Made by a program: the position numbers and the translations under genes. A stretch of 64,000 nt of DNA, taken from the NCBI GenBank assembly GCA_016932575.1, contig JAFGCO010000059.1, positions 1-64,000 on the forward strand, in the 5' to 3' direction. The notes under the pieces were generated by a model, which saw nothing but the letters and a program-made list of their open reading frames with translations, ran no database searches and had not been told where the DNA came from. Below, one piece after another: positions 15,893-25,194 of this stretch (positions are counted from its first letter, which is position 1; each line of letters begins with the position of its first letter). Origin of the DNA: a bacterium (GTDB taxonomy: Bacteria > Zhuqueibacterota > QNDG01 > JAFGCO01).

Positions 15893-16212
15893 TAGACCAT
15901 TGGAAAATCACAAATAACAAACGACAAATATCAAGCAATATCCAAATCACAAATGATATTTCAAATTCCAAACATACTGATCTTTGTTTGTGATTTTGAT
16001 CATTGGAATTTGTTATTTGGAATTTTTTCACCGTAATCCATACATTTTCTTTGTCTTAAATCCTTGCCATCTTTTTTTGGGTTCTTTTTCTGTTTTTTTA
16101 CTTCTTGTTTCTCGATTCTTGATTCTTTTTATCTCCGTTTCCCCCATGCTCCGCTTCTCCGTCTCAGTCTCTCAACCAACGACTCTATGACTCAATGACC
16201 CAATAAACTCCG
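15893..16212 (-). repeat. Dispersed composite repeat, copy C (inverted)
   Basis: Fills most of the 500-bp gap between the small basic gene and the TonB receptor. On the minus strand it carries the same modules in the same order as copy B: octamer array (16178-16201), catgggggaaacggaga, gaatc/gaaac words, the agatggcaaggatttaagac block, A-rich then T-rich acaaat/tttgtgattt words, and gattttccaatggtctac. It stops 8 bp from the TonB receptor stop codon. Bases 15782-15892 outside the repeat show nothing recognisable. Confidence 0.8.
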
Positions 16213-16219
16213 TGCTGCA

Positions 16220-18388
16220 TTAAATTTTTCCCTGCAGTCCGATCACGTAGGTTCTGGGCGGCATAAGGTTGCTTTCCATGGGAGCGTAATTGTAGTTAAA
16301 GAGGTTGCGGACGCCGGTTTTCAGAATAAGTTTGCTGATTTTTATATTCAGCCGCACGTCCCAGAATTTCATGGGTACTCTTTGATTGATGGGGTAAATT
16401 TTTACAGCCTCAATACGACTGGCATACCGATAATCCACCTGCAAGTTGATTATTCCCACCTGAAAGGCGGTTTTCAGGGTGGCCAGGGTGTTGGGCCGGT
16501 AGGTGAGAGGCGCGTTCCATTTCAGGTCCCTGTGATCCATGGCGGTAAGACTCACATCCACACTGGGCGTGAAACGAAGGCCCGTAATGAAGAGCGGCTG
16601 GCTCCATTTTGTGGTGATTTCGAGACCCTGAACCCGGGCACGGCCCACATTGCGAAACTGGATCAGACCGCGAAACAGGTCCAGATGCGCCTCGATCAGA
16701 TTTTTATAATCGTTTCTGAATACTGAGAGATCCAGGTTCCAGTTTTCCGTAAAGTGATGCCTGAGTCCGGCGTCATACGCCCAGCAGGATTCCGCCTGCA
16801 GATCCGGATTGGACTGAACCTTCAAGTTCATGACCGAGACTTCAAGGAAACGCTCAACGATGGTGGCCGCACGAAATCCGCTGCCTACGGATCCTCTGAG
16901 ACTGGTCGTAGGCCAGGGCTGCCAGTTTACACCAAACCTGGGACTGAAAAGATCTTCCCTGAGCCCGTCTATCAGCTGATACCGGTCGTACCGCAGACCC
17001 AGTGTGGCTCTTAAATTTTTAAGAACGGACCATTCATCCTGTATATAGGGGCCCAGGAAATATCCGATATGGTTTCCGAAATATTTTGCACTTCCGGCGT
17101 CATGCTGAAAATTGATACCGCCGGTGATTGTGTGCGATGTATGGGGAATCCAGTCAGCCTGGATTTCGGCACCCTGCCCAAGCGAGGGATTGATATCGGA
17201 TGTTTCACCGAACTGGTCTCCCAGAATGCTTCGGACCATGGATACCCTGAACCGCAGTCCGAAACCGGGAGACAGGGGAATGGCCAGTTTTGTATACAGA
17301 TTGAGCTGATTGGTTCTTCCGTAATTGTCCAGGTTGGTTTCATCGACTTCATAGGGATCGTTGGGACCCTTCCATTGAATGAAGAATCCTCTGTGAATGT
17401 AGCTGAAAGCCGCATATGATGTCCATTTCAATCCGTTTTGGAAGTGAACGTCGAATTTACCGGTCACATTGTATTTGTTGAAGTCTCCGACTTCTGTGTA
17501 ACCGGTTGATGTGAACCGGCCGGCTGAAACGCGCATGCCCAGTTTTCCCATTTGCTGGCTGTAACTGACATCTCCACGCGTATAATAGAGTTTGTCATGA
17601 TCTGTCCATTCCCATGCCTTGTATTGGGGATATCCGTATTTTCCGCCAGTGTATGCAAAACGTAACTGGCCATCACGAGAAGGCGGCCGAGTGATAATAT
17701 TCACGACACCGCCAAGCGCGGATGTGCCCCATAATGTCGATCCAGCCCCTTTCAGCACTTCGATCTGCTGAATATCTAGTGGCGGCAGCATATCCCAGTT
17801 AAATTCACCCGTATCGCTGGCATACACCGGCACACCGTCCAGAAGCAGCAGTACTTTGTTTCCCGCGCCGAATGTATAGCCGGTAGAGCCCCGGATATTA
17901 ATCTGATTCCCGATAAAATTCACACCGGGCGCAGATTCCAGTGCCACAATCAGATCCGTGGCGCTTTTATTCTCGATTTCACGGGCAGATACCACAGAAA
18001 GAGAGGCATTGGCCTGATCCAGCCGCTGCTGAACTTTTCCGCCCAGTACCACAATCGGATCGAATTCTATGGGTGTTTCCTGCAATTCGACATGCACTTC
18101 CGTGGTCTGATTCTCCCCGATTTTAATATCCACTGTCTTTGCTCGGTAACTGATCATGGATACACGGATTTGATACTTGCCCGGATAAATATTTCTGATT
18201 TGAAAGTGCCCTTTTGCATCCGCGCTGCTGCCGAGCACAGTCCCCAGCACCTGGATATTGGCACCAGGGAGGGGCTGACCGCTTTGTGCATCTGCTACAG
18301 TGCCATTAATTTGCCCGAATGACCACAATGCAGAATGAAAAGAATGAAACAATATCAGGATCAGGATTTGCGCGCCTCTTTTTTTCAT
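16220..18388 (-). CDS. TonB-dependent outer-membrane receptor
   Basis: A 722-residue outer-membrane protein. After a signal peptide (about 1-25) comes a carboxypeptidase-regulatory-like domain (INGTVADAQSGQPLPGANIQVLGT, about 26-105), a plug domain (SATDLIVALESAPGVNFIG, NIRGSTGYTFGAGNKVLLLLDGVPVY, VLKGAGSTLWGTSALGGVVNIITR) and a 22-strand-type barrel to the C-terminus. This is the receptor class that imports siderophores, vitamin B12 or glycans using TonB energy. No TonB or SusD partner is present. The ATG at 18388 overlaps the upstream lipoprotein stop by 4 bp (ATGA), showing coupled translation. The substrate is unknown; it may be linked to the co-transcribed secreted protein and lipoprotein. 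Confidence 0.9.
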   Translation of the reverse strand: MKKRGAQILILILFHSFHSALWSFGQINGTVADAQSGQPLPGANIQVLGTVLGSSADAKGHFQIRNIYPGKYQIRVSMISYRAKTVDIKIGENQTTEVHVELQETPIEFDPIVVLGGKVQQRLDQANASLSVVSAREIENKSATDLIVALESAPGVNFIGNQINIRGSTGYTFGAGNKVLLLLDGVPVYASDTGEFNWDMLPPLDIQQIEVLKGAGSTLWGTSALGGVVNIITRPPSRDGQLRFAYTGGKYGYPQYKAWEWTDHDKLYYTRGDVSYSQQMGKLGMRVSAGRFTSTGYTEVGDFNKYNVTGKFDVHFQNGLKWTSYAAFSYIHRGFFIQWKGPNDPYEVDETNLDNYGRTNQLNLYTKLAIPLSPGFGLRFRVSMVRSILGDQFGETSDINPSLGQGAEIQADWIPHTSHTITGGINFQHDAGSAKYFGNHIGYFLGPYIQDEWSVLKNLRATLGLRYDRYQLIDGLREDLFSPRFGVNWQPWPTTSLRGSVGSGFRAATIVERFLEVSVMNLKVQSNPDLQAESCWAYDAGLRHHFTENWNLDLSVFRNDYKNLIEAHLDLFRGLIQFRNVGRARVQGLEITTKWSQPLFITGLRFTPSVDVSLTAMDHRDLKWNAPLTYRPNTLATLKTAFQVGIINLQVDYRYASRIEAVKIYPINQRVPMKFWDVRLNIKISKLILKTGVRNLFNYNYAPMESNLMPPRTYVIGLQGKI

Positions 18389-19212
18389 AGCATCTCCTCG
18401 GGAAGCGCTGGTTTCACCTGCTCCCAATCCACAAAAATCTCGACACCGGACAAGGTTGAATCCGGCTTTACGGCTTTTTTCCAGAGTTCGCCGGGACGGT
18501 CTGGATCCATGGCTTCCCCGATGATCTGTACATCATAGAGAGGGGCGTTTTCAGCGAGCCAGAAAATGGCAATGTAACCCACATAACCACTTTTTATCGG
18601 CAGAATAAAATTGTGCTGTTTGACTCCTTTTTCCACTGTCATATCGATTGATTTCAGCCAGACCAGGTAAAATACAACGCTCAGAGGTTTCTGGTTGAAT
18701 GCCGCGACAGCAGTCACAGCAGTATTTTCGGGAAATTCGCCTTCAAAATAGACAGTGCCCCGTATGGCGGCATCCCGGTTCATATTTTCCCAATTGGCGT
18801 TTAAATGTCTTTCAACAAAAGGTTCTTCCTTTGAGATTGTGAAACCAAGCGGCTCAAATGTCATACCGTCAAATGGCATGGCCAGTATATCGGCCAGATT
18901 GGATCGTGTGTCTTTGCTGTACCACCAGAGGCCGTACGCTTCATAGTGACCGTAGGGAAGGTCAATTTCGGTCCATACCGTATCCTGATTTAAAGGCAGG
19001 CTGTTGGGGCTTTGAAAAAGCTCATTGATGGCATGGGGTGGAAATTCCGGCGCGACAATCAGATAAACGCCCTGGGTATCTTCAGGCGGATTACCCCGGA
19101 ATGCCACCTGGGCTCTCAGCCTGCCCGGTACTGGGGCCAGACCGTGATCCACTTCACAGGCGGACTGGGATAGAATGAAAAAAATGATGATTCCTAAAAA
19201 GCATCGTTTCAT
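18385..19212 (-). CDS. Lipoprotein of unknown function, co-transcribed with the TonB receptor
   Basis: A 275-residue protein with a signal peptide ending SQSAC, so a probable lipoprotein anchored at Cys-19. The mature part seems to hold two beta-sandwich domains that resemble each other: one with RLRAQVAFRGNPPEDTQGVYLIV...LPYGHYEAYGLWW and one with IRGTVYFEGEFPENTAVTAVAAF...GYVGYIAIFWLAENAP. I do not recognise the family. By position it could be the surface partner of the TonB receptor, in the place that SusD holds in other systems, but it shows no SusD/TPR features. Starts 47 bp after the upstream gene; stop overlaps the receptor start. Confidence 0.65.
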   Translation of the reverse strand: MKRCFLGIIIFFILSQSACEVDHGLAPVPGRLRAQVAFRGNPPEDTQGVYLIVAPEFPPHAINELFQSPNSLPLNQDTVWTEIDLPYGHYEAYGLWWYSKDTRSNLADILAMPFDGMTFEPLGFTISKEEPFVERHLNANWENMNRDAAIRGTVYFEGEFPENTAVTAVAAFNQKPLSVVFYLVWLKSIDMTVEKGVKQHNFILPIKSGYVGYIAIFWLAENAPLYDVQIIGEAMDPDRPGELWKKAVKPDSTLSGVEIFVDWEQVKPALPEEML

Positions 19213-19259
19213 GGCGCTTTCCCGTGTTTATAAAAATCCCCCGGTCAGGGGGATTGAAA

Positions 19260-21038
19260 TTATTTAAGCAGAAGGATTTTTTTCTGATCCTGCCAGTGTT
19301 CGGTTTCCAGACGGACAAGATAAAGACCGGATTGTAGACGCTTGCCCAGATCGTCTGCTGCTTTCCAGATAACCGTATGATGCCCGGCCTCAACGGAATA
19401 TTGATCGATGCGTCCTACCCGGCGGCCCGCTGCGTCGAATACGGTGAGTCGGATATCCGATGGCCGGTCCAGAATAAATTGAATGCGTGTGGTGCTGTTG
19501 AACGGATTTGGATAATTTTGTGAGAGCCCGAATTGCTCTGGTGATGCGATTTCATTAATTTTTGACAGGTCGATTTCTTCTGAACGGGCTGTAAGGTTGA
19601 CTGAAGACAAGAGCTGACCATAGAGTGTTTCCGCGAAAGTCTGATTCTGGTTGGCCCCCAATAAATATGAGGTAAAGCTGAAATCCAGATTGACCGGTTT
19701 GTCATGCCGGGTATTAAAAAAGCGAAGCCCGCTGTCACCATATGAAATGTAATCTCCGGAATCATCGGCTATCAGAATATCCTGATCGGCCTGTCCGCCG
19801 TCCTGATTATCAAAATAATACAAAGACACATCATCCCAGTTGGATTCGGCAAAATCGAACAGGTTAAACATGGTTCCCTGGTTTCCTGTGGCCATGGTCC
19901 AGACCCGAAGGCGCTCTCCTGTTGTTATATCAACTTCTGTATTTATCTGATCTGTCTGACCATCGATGGATACCTCGCTGTTATGCGGATTGAAAAATTT
20001 CATTCCCGTTGCGTTCTCATTGAAATCCCATGATTGCCGTAAATAGTCGACTTCGATCACCAGCTGCATGGACGGTTCATCCAGGGCTTCCCGGATACTG
20101 TCCGGATCGAGTACTGTTCCGCCTTCAGATGTCCCGGAGAATGGATAATTTTTCGTGGTAATATAAAATTCTGCTCCTTCCAGAGGGGCACCGAGCCCAA
20201 TGCCCATCCGCACTTCACGAATGATTCTGACCACAGGCTGGTCCGTGTAGGCGAGGTAGGTGTCATTATCAAACTGCATTAAAATCTGTTCTGTGGCACT
20301 GTTGGCATCATCCCGGCCCCATGTCAACTGAAGGCCCGACCAGTCAACATACCCATTTAATCGTAATTTCTGTGTATCAAAAATATCCTGGCCGGATCCA
20401 TAAGGGGGCCTGATCAGAATATCTGATATGAGTCCGTCTTGCTGATTGATTGTCATGGAATAGGCCAGGCTTTGAACGGTATGGGTTCCCGGATCGAATT
20501 GCATGGCGTACCTGTCGGCCACATCCGCGGGCATAACCAGCGTGCCCGACCTGTAGATATAGGCGTAAGCGCTTTCACCACTCAGCGGATCCGTGATTTC
20601 AAGCTCACACCTGTGGTTTGCCCTGGCTTCCGCATTATCGATCCAATCATGATCAGGGGCCTTGTCCCCCAAATCCCGGATCATAAATACCAGTTCATCA
20701 TCGCCGTCGAAGCCCGGCAGTGTATCAGGCTGGACATAATCCGGATTTATATTGGCGATGATATAAAAATGGCGCTCCCGTTCATTTTCGCCTTTTGCCA
20801 GGTCCGGGTCGGGTAATTTGGCCCGTTCGTCGATCTGGAACGGGATCATGGCCCAGGCGCCTTCCCGGTATGCGTAGACAAATATTTCATTCACCGGAAT
20901 GCCCTTCACAGGCTGGATGTCCGAACCGAGAATAACCATTGGTTCATATGGCCGGTCTTCATAAGGTTTACCGCTGTATAAGATTCCTGCCGTCAGGAAC
21001 AGAAGCAGGCTCTGACAGATTCGGATGGATACTTTCAT
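19260..21038 (-). CDS. Secreted protein of unknown function with C-terminal sorting domain
   Basis: A 592-residue protein with a signal peptide (about 1-22), a large beta-rich body and a FlgD-like C-terminal sorting domain (LSQNYPNPFNSTTRIQF ... FDAAGRRVGRI ... SGLYLVRLETE, last ~85 residues). The body opens with EPMVILGSDIQPVKGIPVNEIFVYAYREGAWAMIPFQIDERA-type beta strands and includes an acidic GFDGDDELVFMIRDLGD stretch that could bind calcium. No catalytic motif was recognised. It is the first gene of an operon with the lipoprotein and TonB receptor, so a cell-surface part in capture or processing of the imported substrate is plausible but inferred. Confidence 0.7.
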   Translation of the reverse strand: MKVSIRICQSLLLFLTAGILYSGKPYEDRPYEPMVILGSDIQPVKGIPVNEIFVYAYREGAWAMIPFQIDERAKLPDPDLAKGENERERHFYIIANINPDYVQPDTLPGFDGDDELVFMIRDLGDKAPDHDWIDNAEARANHRCELEITDPLSGESAYAYIYRSGTLVMPADVADRYAMQFDPGTHTVQSLAYSMTINQQDGLISDILIRPPYGSGQDIFDTQKLRLNGYVDWSGLQLTWGRDDANSATEQILMQFDNDTYLAYTDQPVVRIIREVRMGIGLGAPLEGAEFYITTKNYPFSGTSEGGTVLDPDSIREALDEPSMQLVIEVDYLRQSWDFNENATGMKFFNPHNSEVSIDGQTDQINTEVDITTGERLRVWTMATGNQGTMFNLFDFAESNWDDVSLYYFDNQDGGQADQDILIADDSGDYISYGDSGLRFFNTRHDKPVNLDFSFTSYLLGANQNQTFAETLYGQLLSSVNLTARSEEIDLSKINEIASPEQFGLSQNYPNPFNSTTRIQFILDRPSDIRLTVFDAAGRRVGRIDQYSVEAGHHTVIWKAADDLGKRLQSGLYLVRLETEHWQDQKKILLLK

Positions 21039-21397
21039 TTTTACCCCCTGGTTGGTTTTTTTTTATACCATCAGTTATACGAAAGGGCATCCGGATGGTT
21101 TCTCGGTCCAATCAGTTTGTGTGTAAACAGAGAATGGCGCCATAGTATATGTCACTTCTAATGATGTGAGAAATCCTGTTCACATCATATTTTAAACCAA
21201 GATGAAAAGATTTTTCTCCCCGCTACGCGGTGTTCTAAATGATAAAAACAACTGTGTTTTCACTCAGTCTCCGATGGGTGATTTCAGAGAATAAACCGCT
21301 GTCCGGATTTTTGTATTATTCAGCCAGTGATTAATCTCCGCTCTATTTGCCACAAAATCATTTGACAGACCGGCAGCCTTTGTATTCAGGATCCCTT

Positions 21398-22579
21398 TCA
21401 AACCCCGCCGTAGACTTTGGCGGCTTCTAAAATGAGTTTCGGATGCTTTAATAAAGCCGTCTTGAAAATCTGCATGATTGACCGGTTTTTTAATGGTATG
21501 CCGTTGACTGTTTGCGCGATTTTATTCAAGTCCTTGTCAGAGAATTTATTTACCACCTGCTGTATACGATAACTTCTTTCGTTATTTTTACCTTCGGTTT
21601 TGTGCCATTCTTTAACATATGGACTCAGCTGTTTTTCAGAAACATCTCCTTTCCGGATCGCATCAGCGGCGACCCGGCCTGCAATTTTTCCGGCGATCAT
21701 ACCGTTCAAAATGCCCCCGCCAGTCATGGGATTCACCTGATGGGCCGCATCTCCCACGAGCATGAGCCCGTCTGCCACGATATGTTTTAAAGTGTCCACA
21801 CAGGGAACACCGCCGGCAACCAGGGTTAATATTTTTGCACCGGGGAAATGCTTGTCCACGAATTGATGCAGATAGGCAATCGGTTTCATCTCGGCCGAAT
21901 ATTTGCCTGAAACCCCCAGACCGACATTTGCCATTCGCGGACCTTTGGGAAAAACCCAGGCATATCCGCCCGGTGCCACTTGATTCCCGAAATAGATCAC
22001 AATGGTTTCGGGATCGATATCGATATCCGCCAGTGTCATTTGAGCGCAGGTATCCATGTCTTTTGGTTTTGTACGGGTTTTTAATCCTGCCCGGCGGCCG
22101 AGCCGTGATTCAACTCCGTCTGCTCCGATAACCAGGCGGCTCCTGAATTCAATTTTTCTGTCCAGATGTTCGGCCCTGACACCTGCGATATTGCCGCTTT
22201 CCCGAATGATATCGTACACGTATGCCCGAGTCAGAATATTCACGCCCGCTTCTCCAGCCATGGAAGCCAGATCATAATCAAAGAGTTTTCGATGCAATAT
22301 GTATCCGACCTGTCCTGCAGTACCGACATCGACTGCAGTACCATCCGGGGCAATAAGTTGGGCCTTTGTTATTTTCTGAGAGATCCATCCCGGCTTCACA
22401 AATCCCATGACCAGTTTTAATCCGGCTTGAGACACGCCCTCGGCGCATCGCACAGGTACGCCGATTTCCCGGTCTTTTTCAAGCATAATCACAGACGCGC
22501 CGCCTTTTGCGGCTTCCAGGGCAGCCATGGATCCGGCGGGTCCTCCTCCGACGACAATTATATCATAAGCGGTGTTCAT
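21398..22579 (-). CDS. Geranylgeranyl reductase-family flavoprotein
   Basis: A 393-residue FAD enzyme of the geranylgeranyl reductase family, which saturates isoprenoid double bonds in prenyl lipids, quinones or chlorophyll side chains. The FAD dinucleotide motif YDIIVVGGGPAGSMAALEA opens the protein; GVPVRCAEGVS carries the family cysteine; the second FAD motif is MLVGDAAHQVNPMTGGGILNGMIAG near 275-300. The ATG at 22579 overlaps the ferredoxin stop by 4 bp (ATGA) and follows GGAGGTG. The coupled ferredoxin is the likely electron donor, as in archaeal lipid reductases. In this organism the substrate is probably an isoprenoid lipid carrier or menaquinone; which one is not decided. Confidence 0.85.
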   Translation of the reverse strand: MNTAYDIIVVGGGPAGSMAALEAAKGGASVIMLEKDREIGVPVRCAEGVSQAGLKLVMGFVKPGWISQKITKAQLIAPDGTAVDVGTAGQVGYILHRKLFDYDLASMAGEAGVNILTRAYVYDIIRESGNIAGVRAEHLDRKIEFRSRLVIGADGVESRLGRRAGLKTRTKPKDMDTCAQMTLADIDIDPETIVIYFGNQVAPGGYAWVFPKGPRMANVGLGVSGKYSAEMKPIAYLHQFVDKHFPGAKILTLVAGGVPCVDTLKHIVADGLMLVGDAAHQVNPMTGGGILNGMIAGKIAGRVAADAIRKGDVSEKQLSPYVKEWHKTEGKNNERSYRIQQVVNKFSDKDLNKIAQTVNGIPLKNRSIMQIFKTALLKHPKLILEAAKVYGGV

Positions 22580-22761
22580 GAGTGCACCTCCGGAACACCC
22601 AGCGGGCAGATATTCACACAATGGTAACATAAAGTACAGGCCTCTTTATCCACCCGAATTGTGGATTCTTTCAGCTCAATTGCGTCCGCGGGGCAGACAG
22701 CCACACAAGTTCCGCAAAAATCACATCGCTCGCTATCGATGGTAATGGTTGTTTCAGCCAT
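22576..22761 (-). CDS. Two-[4Fe-4S] ferredoxin
   Basis: A 61-residue ferredoxin with two complete cluster motifs, CDFCGTCVAVCP (about 13-24) and CTLCYHCVNICP (about 42-53), each CxxCxxCxxxCP, giving two low-potential [4Fe-4S] clusters. AAAGGAAT precedes the ATG. It is translationally coupled to the reductase gene, and so most likely passes electrons to its FAD; it could also serve the radical SAM enzyme 100 bp upstream. Cytoplasmic, with no signal peptide. Confidence 0.92.
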   Translation of the reverse strand: MAETTITIDSERCDFCGTCVAVCPADAIELKESTIRVDKEACTLCYHCVNICPLGVPEVHS

Positions 22762-22863
22762 TTATATTCCTTTATGTTAATTCAATTGCCGAATATGGAT
22801 AAGTCATGTGGAAAGGTACAAATATTTTTAACTTAAAATCAATATTTTGTTGTACATTTTTAA

Positions 22864-23913
22864 TCAGGTAACCTTTTGAACTTTTTTTATATTTTGCATC
22901 ATTTCTCTGAAAGATCTCGGATGGATCAGCAAATAACGCTGTGTATAGCAAGTGGTCCAGCATCCCCGGCATGTTTTATATTCATTGAGACGATTTTTGT
23001 ATTTATCTGAAGAGAATATTTCATCCAATGTCTGATCGAAAATATTGCCGATCGGATCCCCGTAGCACAGATGCACGGCACCGTCTTCCATTATGGTCAC
23101 GCGTGTGGCCAGTACAGGGGCATCCAGAAAGGCACAGTAATCAGAAGTCCGGGAAGCCACGAAAGAGGGCACGCCTGCCAGATAGGATTTCAGGTTCAGA
23201 ATCTGCGGATGCTTCATCAGATAAGCTGTTATTTTATCGATGCGCTCTCCCGGCTCCAGACGCAATTCGTCATCCTGACGTGTTGTCGCTGTTAATGAAT
23301 GGTACATGCCCACTGTGGTCTTCCATCCCAGATCATTGGCCCGCCGGATCAGCTCGGGCACCTGATTCAGGTTGAGATTGTTCATGACAATATTGGCGTA
23401 CAGCAGTGATCTGGAATTGCCGCGGTGTTTGGAAATCCATGCCATGTGATTGAGCACTGTATCTGCAAAATGACTGACGCCCCGCAGATTGTCCCCCAGA
23501 TTTCCGAGTCCGTCCAGTGATGTCTGAATGTGGATATCATGATCCAATGCCACCCGTGCGATTTTCCGAATGATTTCAGATTTATTGTATAATCCGGTAA
23601 CCAAAGTTGTGGCCAGAATAAACGTCTTTTTCGCTTCGATCAGCATTTGATCCAGGTCAGGAACCAATGTGGCTTCTCCGCCGGAGATAAATCCGATAAA
23701 AGCCCCGTAATCCTTCAATCTTGCCATCATTTCCCTGAATTGGATCAGATTCAGGGACGGGGGATCCGTTGTTTTCTCGTATACGCTGCACTGCCGGCAA
23801 CGTTGTGTGCACAAACGTGTCAGACGGATTTCAGTGCTTGAATTGAGCGGTTTTCGGGTGAGTCCCCGACAGATGAGTCGTTTGGTTAAATAGGCAGTCT
23901 GTGAAAGATTCAC
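22864..23913 (-). CDS. Radical SAM protein with SPASM-like tail
   Basis: A 349-residue radical SAM enzyme. The cluster-binding motif LCTQRCRQCS (CxxxCxxC) lies near residue 40, followed by GFISGGEATLVPDLDQM, the expected GGE region. The C-terminal part has CYGDPIGNIFDQTLDEIF and CRGCWTTC, a SPASM-like layout that could hold a further iron-sulfur cluster. The start is taken as GTG at 23913, because it overlaps the upstream glycosyltransferase stop (GTGA) and follows CGGAG; a longer form from 24078 would overlap that gene by 170 bp. Relatives modify peptides, lipids or sugars. Placement between glycosyltransferases and a prenyl reductase suggests a lipid or glycan modification; the reaction is unknown. 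Confidence 0.8.
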   Translation of the reverse strand: MNLSQTAYLTKRLICRGLTRKPLNSSTEIRLTRLCTQRCRQCSVYEKTTDPPSLNLIQFREMMARLKDYGAFIGFISGGEATLVPDLDQMLIEAKKTFILATTLVTGLYNKSEIIRKIARVALDHDIHIQTSLDGLGNLGDNLRGVSHFADTVLNHMAWISKHRGNSRSLLYANIVMNNLNLNQVPELIRRANDLGWKTTVGMYHSLTATTRQDDELRLEPGERIDKITAYLMKHPQILNLKSYLAGVPSFVASRTSDYCAFLDAPVLATRVTIMEDGAVHLCYGDPIGNIFDQTLDEIFSSDKYKNRLNEYKTCRGCWTTCYTQRYLLIHPRSFREMMQNIKKVQKVT

Positions 23914-25061
23914 TTTTGCTCCGATGAAAGATGAATTCGATTTTTCCAATGAAATCCGCCCAGCGTGCCGAAAATTCCAACATATACCACATAAGGAATC
24001 TGAACGAAAAACCATACCGGAAATACGGATAGCAGATCCGTCCGTCCGAACAGGCGGCATCCCCGAATCAAAAGCCATGCCTCAGCCAGCAATTTCAACC
24101 CCCAGGCGATGAGAAGACAGCAAAGCAGATTCGGCAGTATCAATGCCAGGGGAAGAGAAAGGCATAAGATCAAATTGGTCAGGAAAGTGATAATCACATA
24201 TCCGAAAAATGGTTTGTTGAGCTTCCATTGATAAGCGCCATTGGATGCCCATCGTTTCCGCTGATTGATGAAGGCAGAGAATGTGGATTCTGCCTGTGTA
24301 TGATTATAAGCGTTTTCTGATGATGCGAAACGTATTTTCCAGTCGGTTTTTTTCCGAATCAGCTGCAGAAGAAGCACATCATCACCGGAGATCCTGCGGC
24401 CGATTTGTGTAAATCCGCCCACTTCGTGGTAGACAGATTTTCGATACGCCAGATTCTGCCCGGAAGCCGCCCATGCCCATCCCAGTCTGGCAGTTCCAAG
24501 GGCTGCTGCCATCAGCATTAAAAAATCCACGGCCTGCAGTTTTTGAAAATATATGCAACCGGTATTTGGAATGCACAATTGAGAAAATCCCACCACCATT
24601 CCCGTATCTTTGGTAAAATATGAAACCATGGTTTCCGCCCAGCCGGGCAATACACGGCAATCTGCGTCGGTAGTCAGAATGATTTCGCCCGTGGCATGAT
24701 GCAATGCCTGTGCGAGGGCGTTCTTTTTTGCTGTGAAGCCCGACTCAGCGGATTTGATGGATATTAATCTGAATCTCGAATCCTTCCGGGAATAAGCACG
24801 GACGATTTCGGCTGTCCCGTCTTCGGAATGATCGTCTGCAATTAAAATTTCCATCAAATCCTCAGAATAAGTCTGAATTTTCAAATCATCCAGCAAGTTG
24901 CGAATGTTTTTTTCTTCATTCCTTGCCGCAATCACAACAGAGATCCGCGGACAGTTTTGTGACCTTGGATTATCTTTTTTTTGTAAGCCCGCCTGAAAAA
25001 CCAGCAATACGCCGGTGTAGATTAACACGGGAAGAAGAAGGACGGCAACAACGAATTCCAC
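23910..25061 (-). CDS. GT2 glycosyltransferase, membrane-anchored
   Basis: A 383-residue family 2 glycosyltransferase with an N-terminal helix (about 3-24) and two or three C-terminal helices (about 290-370). Catalytic marks: ISVVIAARNEEKNI, EILIADDHSEDGT, the donor-binding ILTTDADCRV (DxD-like), ISGDDVLLLQLI and QRKRWASNG (the QxxRW motif of processive or membrane GT2 enzymes). It starts with GTG at 25061. It is clearly related to the next upstream glycosyltransferase (25586-26719), with the same motif order and almost the same length, so they arose by duplication. It is coupled to the radical SAM gene. It probably works at the cytoplasmic face of the inner membrane; donor and acceptor unknown. 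Confidence 0.87.
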   Translation of the reverse strand: MEFVVAVLLLPVLIYTGVLLVFQAGLQKKDNPRSQNCPRISVVIAARNEEKNIRNLLDDLKIQTYSEDLMEILIADDHSEDGTAEIVRAYSRKDSRFRLISIKSAESGFTAKKNALAQALHHATGEIILTTDADCRVLPGWAETMVSYFTKDTGMVVGFSQLCIPNTGCIYFQKLQAVDFLMLMAAALGTARLGWAWAASGQNLAYRKSVYHEVGGFTQIGRRISGDDVLLLQLIRKKTDWKIRFASSENAYNHTQAESTFSAFINQRKRWASNGAYQWKLNKPFFGYVIITFLTNLILCLSLPLALILPNLLCCLLIAWGLKLLAEAWLLIRGCRLFGRTDLLSVFPVWFFVQIPYVVYVGIFGTLGGFHWKNRIHLSSEQK

Positions 25062-25090
25062 AATGATGATCCTTTAATATTTTTTATATT

Positions 25091-25118
25091 ATTATACGCA
25101 TCGAATCCCGGATGCCAA
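25091..25118 (-). promoter_or_regulatory. Sigma70-type promoter of the GT2 / radical SAM operon
   Basis: Minus strand: TTGGCA (25118-25113), 16-bp spacer, perfect TATAAT (25096-25091), 30 bp before the GTG at 25061. Confidence 0.55.
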
Positions 25119-25194
25119 AGCGGAAATTAAATTACTATTTCATCTGTCTGCAGATCAACATCCGATGATTTTTATACTCCTGTTATACATATCA

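Noticed and set aside
22864-24078. Long form of the radical SAM protein from 24078
   Set aside because: It would overlap the glycosyltransferase gene by about 170 bp; the GTG at 23913 with GTGA overlap is far more likely.
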